A stretch of DNA of 36,361 nucleotides from Maribacter sp. (lineage in GTDB: Bacteria; Bacteroidota; Bacteroidia; Flavobacteriales; Flavobacteriaceae), in the NCBI GenBank assembly GCA_024228355.1, contig JAAETN010000475.1:1-36361 (forward strand), given 5' to 3'. Made by a program: the position numbers and the translations under genes. The notes under the pieces are model-generated. The model did no database searches. It saw only the letters and a program-made list of their open reading frames with translations, and had not been told where the DNA came from. Below, piece by piece: positions 25,591 to 33,798 of the stretch (position 1 is the stretch's first letter; each line of letters begins with the position of its first letter).

Positions 25591-26401
25591 TACAGAGGAT
25601 AACTCTTTGGAAAATTTTAATAAACTGTCCATTCAAGTTAGCTTGAATGGACTTTCTTTTTGTGTTCTGGATACTATTGGGAATACGATTCTGAAGTCTG
25701 ATCGCTTGGTTTACGAAAAGAGCCTTACCCCATTTGAGCTTCAAAATCATCTAGAGCAGCTGTTCAAAACCCACAACTTGGATACCGGCCAATTTTCAGA
25801 AGTTATAGTTGTACATAGTAACGGCCTATTCAGTTTGGTGCCTAAATCACTGTTTAATGTGAATGAACTGGCGAATTATCTTAAATTCAATACTAAGATT
25901 CTAGCTAATGACCATATTGCCTATGATGATTTGGAAAACTGTGATATGGTCAATGTTTATGTACCTTTCGTTAATATAAACAACTATATTTTTGAATTAT
26001 TTGGCGAATTTGAATATAAACACAATGGTACTGTATTGGTACAGGCTTTGTTGAATAATTCAAGTGCGAACAAAGAACCCATTTGCTATGTGCATCTAGA
26101 TGGTCAACAAATGGCTATTACCGTTATAGGGCAGAAAAAACTATTGTTCTACAATAGTTTCAACATTACCTCTAAAGAGGATTTTATATATTATCTACTC
26201 TTTACCATGGAACAATTAAAATTGGATACAGAGAGCACAAAACTAAAACTTTTCGGTACTATTGAACAAGGAGATGAGGTATATGATCTTTGTTATAAAT
26301 ATATCAAGGACATATCACTTTACATCCCGTCAGCAGCCTCAATCCCTATGGCCACTGCTAATCAAAAACCATTGGATTTTACAGTTTTAAGCGCCTTATA
26401 A
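25568..26401 (+). CDS. DUF3822 family protein
   Basis: A 277-residue soluble protein resembling the DUF3822 family found in Bacteroidota, which pattern-wise looks like an actin/ASKHA-type fold (LSIQVSLNGLSFCVLD at the N-terminus; CYVHLDGQQMAITVI near residue 170). The ORF track starts at a GTG at 25547; the ATG at 25568 is preferred, still overlapping the upstream gene by 23 bp. Its TAA overlaps the rsmD ATG (TAATG), implying translational coupling with the rRNA methyltransferase. No catalytic motif seen; function unknown. Confidence 0.85.
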   Translation: MTKKKIYNTEDNSLENFNKLSIQVSLNGLSFCVLDTIGNTILKSDRLVYEKSLTPFELQNHLEQLFKTHNLDTGQFSEVIVVHSNGLFSLVPKSLFNVNELANYLKFNTKILANDHIAYDDLENCDMVNVYVPFVNINNYIFELFGEFEYKHNGTVLVQALLNNSSANKEPICYVHLDGQQMAITVIGQKKLLFYNSFNITSKEDFIYYLLFTMEQLKLDTESTKLKLFGTIEQGDEVYDLCYKYIKDISLYIPSAASIPMATANQKPLDFTVLSAL

Positions 26402-26943
26402 TGCGAATTATATCAGGGAAACACAAAGGAAGAAGAATATCAGCTCCTAAAAAATTGCCCGTACGCCCTACCACCGATATGGCGAAGGAAGCCCTTTTCA
26501 ATATATTGAATAACAACTATTATTTTGAGGATATTTCGTTAATAGACCTATTTGCAGGTACCGGAAATATCAGCTTTGAATTTGCTTCTCGCGGAACCAA
26601 GGAATTGGTTGCCGTTGATGCCGATTATGGTTGTATTAAATTCATTGACAAGGTTTCGAATGAATTGGGTTTTGGCATCTCTACTATTAAAAGCGATGTT
26701 TTTAGTTTTTTGGAAAAAACCAACTTAAAATCGGATATAATTTTTGCCGACCCACCTTATGATCTTTCTGATGAGGATTTTTCAAGAATTCCTGAACTTA
26801 TCTTCAATAACAATATGCTGAATGAAAATGGGGTATTGATTTTAGAACATTCAAAACACACTGACCTCTCCCATTTGGAACACTTTACAAATCTACGAAG
26901 GTATGGTGGTAGCGTTTTTAGTTTTTTTGAACTAACAATCTAA
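26401..26943 (+). CDS. rsmD: 16S rRNA (guanine966-N2)-methyltransferase
   Basis: Methylates G966 of 16S rRNA in the small-subunit decoding region, using S-adenosylmethionine. The start MRIISGKHKGRRISAP, the segment RPTTDMAKEALFNIL, the SAM-binding DLFAGTGNISFEFASRG near residue 50 and the catalytic ADPPYDL near 118 are characteristic. Length 180 is usual. Coupled to the DUF3822 gene through TAATG. Downstream lies an inverted repeat and the convergent RNase P RNA gene. Confidence 0.96.
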   Translation: MRIISGKHKGRRISAPKKLPVRPTTDMAKEALFNILNNNYYFEDISLIDLFAGTGNISFEFASRGTKELVAVDADYGCIKFIDKVSNELGFGISTIKSDVFSFLEKTNLKSDIIFADPPYDLSDEDFSRIPELIFNNNMLNENGVLILEHSKHTDLSHLEHFTNLRRYGGSVFSFFELTI

Positions 26944-26945
26944 AA

Positions 26946-26988
26946 AGGTCCACTTTGCAACCTAGACCGAACGTAGTCAAAGTGCACA
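26946..26988. repeat. REP-like inverted repeat between rsmD and rnpB
   Basis: Arms CACTTTG (26951-26957) and CAAAGTG (26978-26984) around CAACCTAGACCGAACGTAGT. On the minus strand it reads GCACTTTGACTACGTTCGG, close to the dispersed palindromes of the form CACTTCGACTACGCTCAG that I recall in intergenic regions of flavobacterial genomes. Could also end rsmD transcripts, although it lacks a T-run. Confidence 0.5.
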
Positions 26989-27042
26989 AGGTTATTGCAG
27001 TCATCATTTTTCTTAATTAGTATTGAAAACCAGGGGTTCATT

Positions 27043-27049
27043 AAAAAAA
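27043..27049 (-). terminator. U-run ending RNase P RNA
   Basis: Seven A on the plus strand give a U7 run directly after the 3' strand of the P1 helix of the RNA, so P1 plus the U-run acts as an intrinsic terminator. Confidence 0.65.
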
Positions 27050-27357
27050 GCAGGCCATAAGCCGGATTCTGTAAGGTCATAAAGACCCCCTTATCATTTA
27101 TCTGGACCTTTGGTTGCCCAAAGGCTCTAACCGCCTACCCTTCAGCTCGAGCGTGCGACCCTCAATCACTGATTTACATGACGTTTCACCATATAGAGTT
27201 TACCTGATTTCACTACAGCATTACCTGTACATACTTTCTGTTGCACTTGTCCGTCCCCACCGATGGTGGGGAGACGGGTGTTACCCGCTATAATGCACTG
27301 TGGTGTCCGGACTTTCCTACCTGACGTTAACCGTCAGCTCGATAAGGTGGCCTGCTT
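27048..27357 (-). ncRNA. rnpB: RNase P RNA (bacterial type A)
   Basis: RNA subunit of the enzyme that matures the 5' ends of tRNAs. On the minus strand the P1 arms are AAGCAGGCCA at the 5' end and TGGCCTGCTT at the 3' end. The conserved core follows in the right order: GGAAAGTCCGGAC (27305-27317), AGATAAATGATAA (27091-27103) and ACAGAATCCGGCTTA (27058-27072). A hairpin CCCCACC-atc-GGTGGGG and other helices fit the type A layout. The length is about 310 nt. It occupies most of the 544-bp gap between rsmD and dnaX, with its own -7 box on the dnaX side. Confidence 0.96.
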
Positions 27358-27361
27358 GCGG

Positions 27362-27369
27362 CAAATTTA
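27362..27369 (-). promoter_or_regulatory. -7 box of rnpB
   Basis: TAAATTTG on the minus strand ends five nt before the P1 5' strand of RNase P RNA. Because the RNA end is known from its structure, this gives an internal measure of the offset between TAnnTTTG and the RNA start in this genome. Confidence 0.7.
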
Positions 27370-27434
27370 CTTCAATTGTTGATAAAAAAGTGTTTAATCC
27401 TTCTTAAATAAACATAAGAATACACCGCTATTTT

Positions 27435-27442
27435 TATATTTG
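27435..27442 (+). promoter_or_regulatory. -7 box of dnaX
   Basis: TATATTTG, exact TAnnTTTG, on the plus strand 45 bp before the GTG start of dnaX; predicted leader about 41 nt. No clear -33 element. Confidence 0.45.
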
Positions 27443-27487
27443 TAAAGAAGCCTTGGCATTACCAAAATGCCCCATAAATAAAACATA

Positions 27488-29302
27488 GTGGAGCCATTCA
27501 TTGTATCAGCACGAAAGTATAGACCACAGACATTCAAGGATGTCGTTGGGCAACAGGCTATCACCAATACCCTACTCAATGCGATCGAAAATAACCATTT
27601 GGCACAGGCTTTACTTTTCTGTGGGCCTCGAGGGGTTGGTAAAACCACATGCGCCCGTATATTGGCCAAACAAATTAACCAAGATGGTACTGTACGTGAA
27701 GATGAGGATTTTGCATTCAATATTTTTGAATTGGATGCCGCCTCGAATAACTCGGTCGATGATATTAGGAATTTGATTGATCAAGTGCGAATTCCGCCCC
27801 AAGTAGGTAAGTACAAGGTTTATATCATTGATGAGGTACATATGCTATCGCAGTCGGCCTTTAATGCATTTTTAAAGACTTTGGAAGAACCTCCAAAACA
27901 TGCTATTTTTATTTTGGCGACAACAGAAAAGCACAAAATAATTCCTACAATACTTTCTCGCTGTCAAATATTTGATTTTAAACGTATTACGGTAAAAGAC
28001 GCCGCCGAATATTTAAAATATATTGCCGAGAGCCAAGGAATTGAAGCAGATGATGATGCCTTACATATCATTGCCCAAAAGGCAGATGGTGCGATGCGTG
28101 ACGCGTTATCGATATTTGATAGGGTCGTAAGTTTCTCTGGTAAAAACCTAACTAGAAAAGCGGTTACGGAAAATCTTAACGTTCTTGATTACGATACCTA
28201 TTTTTCGGCGACAGATCTTGTTTTAAAACATGACATTCCGGGATTGTTGTTACTTTTCAATAAAACACTGGCTCTAGGTTTTGATGGACATCATTTCATA
28301 AGTGGACTTGCATCACATTTCAGGGATTTAATGGTTTGCAAACATGAAGAAACGATTGCATTATTGGAAGTTGGGGAATCTGCAAAAAAGAATTACTTGG
28401 AGCAGTCCAAACAAACTTCAAATTCGTTCCTGTTACAAGCATTGAATATTGCCAATGAATGTGACTTAAAATACAAAACCAGCAAAAACCAAAGACTTTT
28501 GGTTGAACTTTCACTCATGAAATTGGCTTCCATTGATTTTAAGGCTGAAAAAAAAAACCTTGAATCTTTAGCATGGTCAAACAAAACCATTGAGTTCATT
28601 GCACCTGCCGCCTTTTACAAACAATCAACTCAGGTTTCACCAATCATACTTTCGAAAGAAGAGTCTGAAATAATTGACACTAATTCCGATCGTGTGACCC
28701 CATCACCTGGTCAAAAAGAAATAGCTCCACTCACTGAAGGAATTGATGATGGTGCAATGGTGCCTGAAATGGTAGATGCTGGACAAAATGAGGTTGAAGA
28801 GATTGTAATTACAAAACCAATCAGCATTAAGCCGGCCGTAAAGAGGGTTTCTGGCTTATCTATATCGAGCTTAAAAGCAAAGAAACAACATCAAATCAAT
28901 AAAATCGAGGTTATTATTGATGAAAGCATGTTGCCTAATGAAGCTTTCACTGAGAAGGATATGCAAAAACATTGGGGCGATTTTGTAAAAAAAATCGATG
29001 AGAGTGGAAGAAAACTACTAGCTTCTAGCTTGGGTACAGATGTTCCTAAATTAACTAATGAGACTACGATTTGGATAGAACTTCCCAATCATACCATGAA
29101 GAAAGAAGTGGAACGGGAACAGTACGATCTTATTCAACATCTGCAAACCAAGCTCAACAACCATTTCATAACCTTAAAAATATCGGTGAATGAGGAAGTA
29201 GCAAAAAAGTTCGCTTTTACTCCTGAAGAAAAATATCAAAAACTTAGGGAGAAAAACCCTGCCATTGATGTTCTCAGAAAGACATTCGACTTAGATCTTT
29301 GA
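27488..29302 (+). CDS. dnaX: DNA polymerase III subunits gamma/tau
   Basis: Clamp-loader ATPase. AAA+ core: VSARKYRPQTFKDVVGQ at the start, Walker A GPRGVGKTT near residue 45, Walker B IIDEVHM near 116, sensor 1 ATTEKHKIIPTILSRCQ near 140. The zinc-binding four-cysteine insert known from E. coli and many other DnaX proteins is missing: the frame runs from AKQINQDG through REDEDFAFN directly to FELDAASNN. I believe this is shared by other Flavobacteriia. The start codon is GTG; there is no in-frame ATG upstream. Residues 390-470 form a low-complexity linker, followed by a tau-like C-terminal domain. The 3' end overlaps the convergent TMEM220-type gene by 12 bp. Confidence 0.95.
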   Translation: MEPFIVSARKYRPQTFKDVVGQQAITNTLLNAIENNHLAQALLFCGPRGVGKTTCARILAKQINQDGTVREDEDFAFNIFELDAASNNSVDDIRNLIDQVRIPPQVGKYKVYIIDEVHMLSQSAFNAFLKTLEEPPKHAIFILATTEKHKIIPTILSRCQIFDFKRITVKDAAEYLKYIAESQGIEADDDALHIIAQKADGAMRDALSIFDRVVSFSGKNLTRKAVTENLNVLDYDTYFSATDLVLKHDIPGLLLLFNKTLALGFDGHHFISGLASHFRDLMVCKHEETIALLEVGESAKKNYLEQSKQTSNSFLLQALNIANECDLKYKTSKNQRLLVELSLMKLASIDFKAEKKNLESLAWSNKTIEFIAPAAFYKQSTQVSPIILSKEESEIIDTNSDRVTPSPGQKEIAPLTEGIDDGAMVPEMVDAGQNEVEEIVITKPISIKPAVKRVSGLSISSLKAKKQHQINKIEVIIDESMLPNEAFTEKDMQKHWGDFVKKIDESGRKLLASSLGTDVPKLTNETTIWIELPNHTMKKEVEREQYDLIQHLQTKLNNHFITLKISVNEEVAKKFAFTPEEKYQKLREKNPAIDVLRKTFDLDL

Positions 29303-29650
29303 TTTACTCTTAAATCTAATTCTTAGCGCCAACACAAACATTACAATTGCGGTAATCAACAGTCCACAAGCCTCTCTAGCCTCTTCGATATTCTTTATAT
29401 CCCCTTTACCAATTGTGAACCCTTCAAACTTTTCCGGCATTAAATAGAAGAATCCGATTATTCCCAATACACAGGCAATTGCGGGAATAATAAAAGGCAC
29501 TTTGTTGAATACATATCCCAAGGTTACCAAGGTTGCCACCAGATAAATAACAATCCAAAGAAAAGCATCTGGATCATTATATTGAAGCCCCGCTGTGATT
29601 AAAAACAAAATTGCAAAAATGCCGCCGAAAAATTTAAAAGCCTTGTCCAT
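29291..29650 (-). CDS. TMEM220-type small membrane protein
   Basis: A 119-residue membrane protein with four hydrophobic helices (about residues 5-22, 30-48, 52-70 and 92-110). The sequence LQYNDPDAFLWIVIY after helix one is the signature I associate with the transmembrane 220 family. It ends in a basic tail (RIRFKSKSKI). Function unknown. It diverges from miaE across 70 bp, and its -7 box lies so close that the RNA would start at the ATG. Confidence 0.85.
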   Translation of the reverse strand: MDKAFKFFGGIFAILFLITAGLQYNDPDAFLWIVIYLVATLVTLGYVFNKVPFIIPAIACVLGIIGFFYLMPEKFEGFTIGKGDIKNIEEAREACGLLITAIVMFVLALRIRFKSKSKI

Positions 29651-29654
29651 ATAA

Positions 29655-29662
29655 CAAATTTA
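29655..29662 (-). promoter_or_regulatory. -7 box immediately before the TMEM220-type gene
   Basis: TAAATTTG on the minus strand, identical to the rnpB -7 box. Applying the rnpB offset of five nt puts the RNA start at 29650, the A of the ATG, implying a leaderless mRNA. No -33 element at N19. Confidence 0.45.
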
Positions 29663-29672
29663 TGAATTCAAT

Positions 29673-29703
29673 TTTGAATAGATTCCGATTCATGGTATTT
29701 TTG
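29673..29703 (+). promoter_or_regulatory. Promoter of miaE
   Basis: TTTG (29673-29676), 19-bp spacer, TATTTTTG (29696-29703): the same complete consensus and spacing as the thr promoter. RNA start near 29708, about 13 nt before the ATG. Confidence 0.65.
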
Positions 29704-29720
29704 ATTTCAAATTAAAAGAG

Positions 29721-30302
29721 ATGCTTGGCCTTAAATTACCAACAGACCCTAGATGGGTCAATATTGTTGAAATGAATATTGATGAAATTCTTACTGACCA
29801 TGCTTATTGCGAGCAGAAAGCGGCAAGCACGGCAATCTCATTGATTATTTCATTTCCTGAATACACAGAACTTACCCAAGAGATGATTGCCCTTTCCCGA
29901 GAGGAAATGGGGCATTTTAAAATGGTGCATGATCGTATAATCGCCAGAGGACAAACTTTGGGTCGAGATAGAAAAGATGATTATGTGGTCGCATTGATGA
30001 AATTCTTTCCCAAAGGAGGAAGCCGTACCAATCAATTGGTGCATCGTCTTTTATATGCAGCCTTAATTGAAGCCCGAAGTTGTGAACGTTTCCGGTTATT
30101 ATCAGAACAATTAAAGGATAAGGAATTGGCTGAATTTTATCATAAATTAATGGTAAGTGAGGCTGGGCATTATACGATGTTCTTGAAATTTGCTCGCGAA
30201 TATGGTAATTTGGAAGAGGTAAACCAAAAGTGGAAAAGTCTCTTGGAATATGAGGCAGGGATTATACGAAATCTAGGCACTGAAGGAAGAATACATGGTT
30301 AG
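29721..30302 (+). CDS. miaE: tRNA-(2-methylthio-N6-isopentenyl-adenosine37) hydroxylase
   Basis: Oxygen-dependent diiron enzyme that hydroxylates the isopentenyl group of ms2i6A37 in tRNA. Ferritin-like four-helix bundle, 193 residues: ligand motifs EEMGHF (about residues 59-64) and SEAGHY (about 145-150), together with ILTDHAYCEQKAA near 20-32 and EARSCERF near 113. The length is usual. It acts after MiaA and MiaB, which are not in the window. Monocistronic, with its own full promoter; convergent with the polyphosphate cassette, with only 17 bp between the two stop codons. Confidence 0.93.
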   Translation: MLGLKLPTDPRWVNIVEMNIDEILTDHAYCEQKAASTAISLIISFPEYTELTQEMIALSREEMGHFKMVHDRIIARGQTLGRDRKDDYVVALMKFFPKGGSRTNQLVHRLLYAALIEARSCERFRLLSEQLKDKELAEFYHKLMVSEAGHYTMFLKFAREYGNLEEVNQKWKSLLEYEAGIIRNLGTEGRIHG

Positions 30303-30319
30303 AACGTTCACCTAAAACC

Positions 30320-31216
30320 TTATTTTTTTTGATTACTAGTATGATAAAGCGTCTTGATGATTCCATCAGAAAGACCAATTTTAGGTACATGTATTTTTTT
30401 GGCACCACTCCATTTGGCAGCCATTAAGAATATACGCGTTGCCGGAATTATAACATCGGCCCTATCGGTGTTAAGACCCAATTCTGATATTCTATCTTCA
30501 TAACTCAGACTATTCAAGAAATTAAACTGTGCGTTCAACCATATAAACGAAAGAGGCTGACCTTCTTTTCTACCCGACATTTTATGTAATTTATTAATAT
30601 TACCCCCAGAGCCGATTATTGAAATTTTATGTAAATGCACTGTATTTTGCCTAATCCAATCCTCCAAATTTTTCCAAGTAGATTCGTCTACCATATCATT
30701 CAGCAATCGAACAGTACCTATTTTAATTGATTTCGATGTCTTGATTTCACCTTTGCTAAAGAGGGTAAACTCTGTACTTCCTCCTCCCACATCAATATAA
30801 AGGTAGGATTGATCTTTCTTTATTAACTTTTTTAAATCCGTGGATGCGATTATCTCAGCTTCTCTTTTCCCATCTATCAATTCAATTTTTATCCCTGCCT
30901 CACTATTGATCTTTTCAATAACCTCCATTCCATTTTTGGCTTCACGCATGGCCGAGGTTGCACAAGCCATGTAATTTTCTACTCGATTAACATCCATTAG
31001 GAACTGAAAGGCCTTCATCGACTTTGTGATGCGTATAGCATTTTCTTCTGATATTTCCCCTATCGTGAACGAATCTTCCCCCAAACGAACCGGAACCCGT
31101 ACTAACTCACTTTTCGTAAATAAGGTCTTTTTTCCTTTTTCTTCAATTACATTTTGAATTAGGAGCCTAATAGCGTTTGACCCTATATCTATTGCTGCAA
31201 ATTTTCGAATTTTCAA
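30320..31216 (-). CDS. ppx: Exopolyphosphatase / guanosine pentaphosphate phosphatase (Ppx/GppA), short form
   Basis: Releases phosphate from polyphosphate ends or from pppGpp. ASKHA fold: AAIDIGSNAIRLLI at the N-terminus, ATSAMREAKNG near residue 88, YIDVGGGSTEFTLF near 139. With 298 residues it is the short form without the C-terminal HD domain of the E. coli enzyme. The start codon appears to be TTG: there is no ATG between the ppk stop and the conserved N-terminus. It lies 11 bp downstream of ppk. A rare start codon in the degrading enzyme behind the synthase may lower its yield; that is inference. Confidence 0.92.
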   Translation of the reverse strand: MKIRKFAAIDIGSNAIRLLIQNVIEEKGKKTLFTKSELVRVPVRLGEDSFTIGEISEENAIRITKSMKAFQFLMDVNRVENYMACATSAMREAKNGMEVIEKINSEAGIKIELIDGKREAEIIASTDLKKLIKKDQSYLYIDVGGGSTEFTLFSKGEIKTSKSIKIGTVRLLNDMVDESTWKNLEDWIRQNTVHLHKISIIGSGGNINKLHKMSGRKEGQPLSFIWLNAQFNFLNSLSYEDRISELGLNTDRADVIIPATRIFLMAAKWSGAKKIHVPKIGLSDGIIKTLYHTSNQKK

Positions 31217-31227
31217 TTTTTGAAGTT

Positions 31228-33300
31228 TTAAGATTTTAACTTATTAGCGTAATAATCGTACATAGCAAATTGCGAACGCACTTTTGGCTTGTTGTTTTTT
31301 CTATAGGCGTTATCCTGTTTATCCGAAAATACACGGGCCTTGACATTATCGTTCCAGGATATTTCGAAAGTATCAATCAATTCCTGTTTAATGTCGTCAT
31401 CATAAACCGGGCAACCTACCTCTACCCTATTATCCAAATTCCGTGTCATCCAATCAGCTGAGGATATATAGACCTTTGGATTACCTTCATTATTGAAAAT
31501 AAAGACCCTAGGATGCTCTAAAAATTTATCAACCACACTGATTGCCTCTATATTTTCACTCATTCCCTTAACTCCGGGTATAAGACAACATACACCCCTT
31601 ATAATCAATTGTATTTTCACCCCTGAATTGCTGGCCTCATATAATTTATCAATCATTTTATACGAGGTAAAACTGTTCATCTTTATTTTAATGCACGCCT
31701 CTTTCCCTGTAATAGCGTTTTCTATCTCTTTGTCAATTTGTTCTATGAAAAAACTTCTGGTATAGTGCGGGGATACCACCAAATGCTTGTATTTATTTAT
31801 TTTATAAGTAGTGATAAAAAAATCAAATACTTTATTGATTTCTTTTAATATAGGTTCGTGCGCAGTAAATAATGTATAATCGGTATAAATACGTGCTGTA
31901 GACTCATTAAAATTACCTGTGCTAATAAATCCATAACGCTTTATCTTATTCCCTTCTTCACGTTCGACTACACATATTTTACTATGTACTTTCAAACCTG
32001 GTACACCAAAAATCAGTTTTACTCCTTCAGCTTGGAGCTTTTCGGCATACCCAATATTAGCTTGTTCATCAAAACGGGCCCTTAACTCGATCTGCATGGT
32101 GACCTGCTTTCCATTTTTAACGGCATTGATTAAGGAAGCCGCTACTTGCGAGTTATTCGCAAGACGGTATACCGTAATTTTTATACTTCTGACCTTTGGA
32201 TCTAAAGCGGCCTCCTTTAAAAATTTTATTACATAGGAAAATGTTTGATAGGGTGTGTATTGCAAGTAGTCTTTTTCAGCAATCTTTTCGAACAAACTCC
32301 CTTCCAAAGTTAGACCCTTAACTGGAAGTGGTGTAATCTTATCATACATTAAATCTTGTCGACCCAAGCTTGGAAATCCCATATAATCCCGTCGGTTGTG
32401 ATACCGCCCTCCAGGAATGACACTATCGGTATCTTCAATATTCATTTTGTCCTTTAGAAATTGTAGGGTGTCTTTTTCTATATCCTCATCATAAACGAAT
32501 CGAACGGGGTCACTAATTTTTCTTCCTTCTACACTAGATGATATTTTTTCGATAAAACTCTTACTTAAGTCATTATCAATATCCAACTCCGCATCACGGG
32601 TTATTTTTATCATATGGGCCGTAATTGACTCATAGGAGAACATATTGAAAATACTTCGCAATGAATACCGAATTAAATCATCAAGAATGATAATATAATT
32701 CTTATCACCTATTTTTGGAAGAACCACAAAACGGTCAATACCTTTAGGAATTTCTATAAGCGCATACCTCTTATTCTTCTTTTTAATGTCCTCATCATCA
32801 ATAAGTACCATTCTCACTGCCAAATATGCAGCAGTATCTTTTAATAATGGGAATTCGGCCAAGTCGTTCAAAATTATGGTCATCAATATTGGACTTATAT
32901 TTTGAATGAAATAATTCTTGATAAATTCTTCATGCTCGCCTCCAATTTGGGTTTCATCAATTACGAATATATTCTGAGACTCCAGCTCTTTTTTGATATT
33001 GGTTAATATCTCGAGGCTTTTGGCCTGCTGTATAATCACAATTCTCGTGATTTCTTCCAATAGGTCTTTTGCAGTTTCCCCTCCCAAAGCACTTTTTCCT
33101 TTTTTTCCGGCATCAACAATTCGCTTTATTGTTGCATAGCGTACCTTGAAAAATTCATCGAGGTTATTAGAGAAAATCCCCAAAAATCGAAGACGTTCTA
33201 TAAGTGGTACATTTTTGTCTGCACTTTCCTGTAGGACCCGCTCATTGAAACTAAGCCAACTTATCTCTCGATTTATATATTGATTTTTGGCTTTAATCAT
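31228..33300 (-). CDS. ppk1: Polyphosphate kinase 1
   Basis: Reversibly polymerises the terminal phosphate of ATP into polyphosphate. 690 residues: N-terminal domain INREISWLSFNERVLQES, then the head and two phospholipase-D-like C-terminal domains. The autophosphorylated histidine is in GLKVHSKI near residue 436, and the second histidine in LEHPRVF near 593; STGNFNESTARIYTD near 460 and SADWMTRNLDNRVEVG near 615 are conserved blocks. The ATG overlaps the sixA stop (TAATG), and ppx follows after 11 bp, so synthesis and breakdown are in one operon. Confidence 0.97.
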   Translation of the reverse strand: MIKAKNQYINREISWLSFNERVLQESADKNVPLIERLRFLGIFSNNLDEFFKVRYATIKRIVDAGKKGKSALGGETAKDLLEEITRIVIIQQAKSLEILTNIKKELESQNIFVIDETQIGGEHEEFIKNYFIQNISPILMTIILNDLAEFPLLKDTAAYLAVRMVLIDDEDIKKKNKRYALIEIPKGIDRFVVLPKIGDKNYIIILDDLIRYSLRSIFNMFSYESITAHMIKITRDAELDIDNDLSKSFIEKISSSVEGRKISDPVRFVYDEDIEKDTLQFLKDKMNIEDTDSVIPGGRYHNRRDYMGFPSLGRQDLMYDKITPLPVKGLTLEGSLFEKIAEKDYLQYTPYQTFSYVIKFLKEAALDPKVRSIKITVYRLANNSQVAASLINAVKNGKQVTMQIELRARFDEQANIGYAEKLQAEGVKLIFGVPGLKVHSKICVVEREEGNKIKRYGFISTGNFNESTARIYTDYTLFTAHEPILKEINKVFDFFITTYKINKYKHLVVSPHYTRSFFIEQIDKEIENAITGKEACIKIKMNSFTSYKMIDKLYEASNSGVKIQLIIRGVCCLIPGVKGMSENIEAISVVDKFLEHPRVFIFNNEGNPKVYISSADWMTRNLDNRVEVGCPVYDDDIKQELIDTFEISWNDNVKARVFSDKQDNAYRKNNKPKVRSQFAMYDYYANKLKS

Positions 33301-33785
33301 TATTTTAAATGTTTTGGGAATATGGTATAGTTCGTGGCCCCTTTTTCAATTGAACTCCAGTTATTTGTGTCAAAAGTCAAATGCACCAATCCACTGGTAG
33401 GTACATTCTCTATGTAGATGCTTCCCAAAGCGTTTGCTAGATGTGTAAAGGCATGATTATGACCGAAGATCATTACAGTTTCAAATGAATTATCCAAATT
33501 TTTCACAAACTGTAGTATATAATCCCCCGAAAAATCATAAAGTTCATTGGTAATCTCAAATTGGCTAAATGGAAAATGAAGTTGGCGTAAAAAAATCATG
33601 CACGTATGCAAGGCCCGATTTGCTGGACTAGCAAATATCGCATCAATAGCTACGTCTTTTTGCTTGAAAGCATTTGCCACCAGATGACCATCATTGATTC
33701 CTCTTTCCTTTAAAGGCCTATCCTTATCATTTACCGAATATTCCCATGAGGATTTACCGTGCCTAACCAAAATCAACTTTTTCAT
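33300..33785 (-). CDS. SixA-type histidine phosphatase
   Basis: Histidine-phosphatase-superfamily protein of 161 residues. The catalytic motif is LVRHGKSSWE at the N-terminus, followed by RPLKERG near residue 24, SPANRALHT near 55 and the second histidine in FGHNHAF near 108. SixA removes phosphate from phosphohistidine in phosphorelay proteins; the substrate of this one is unknown. It overlaps the ppk1 start by one base and sits 13 bp after pdxH. Since Ppk1 works through a phosphohistidine, a functional link is conceivable but only inferred from position. Confidence 0.9.
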   Translation of the reverse strand: MKKLILVRHGKSSWEYSVNDKDRPLKERGINDGHLVANAFKQKDVAIDAIFASPANRALHTCMIFLRQLHFPFSQFEITNELYDFSGDYILQFVKNLDNSFETVMIFGHNHAFTHLANALGSIYIENVPTSGLVHLTFDTNNWSSIEKGATNYTIFPKHLK

Positions 33786-33798
33786 AAGATCCTATATT

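Noticed and set aside
27640-27750. Missing zinc-binding cysteines in DnaX as a novel deletion
   Set aside because: The shortened segment looks like the usual form in Flavobacteriia rather than a feature of this strain; the rest of the AAA+ module is intact.
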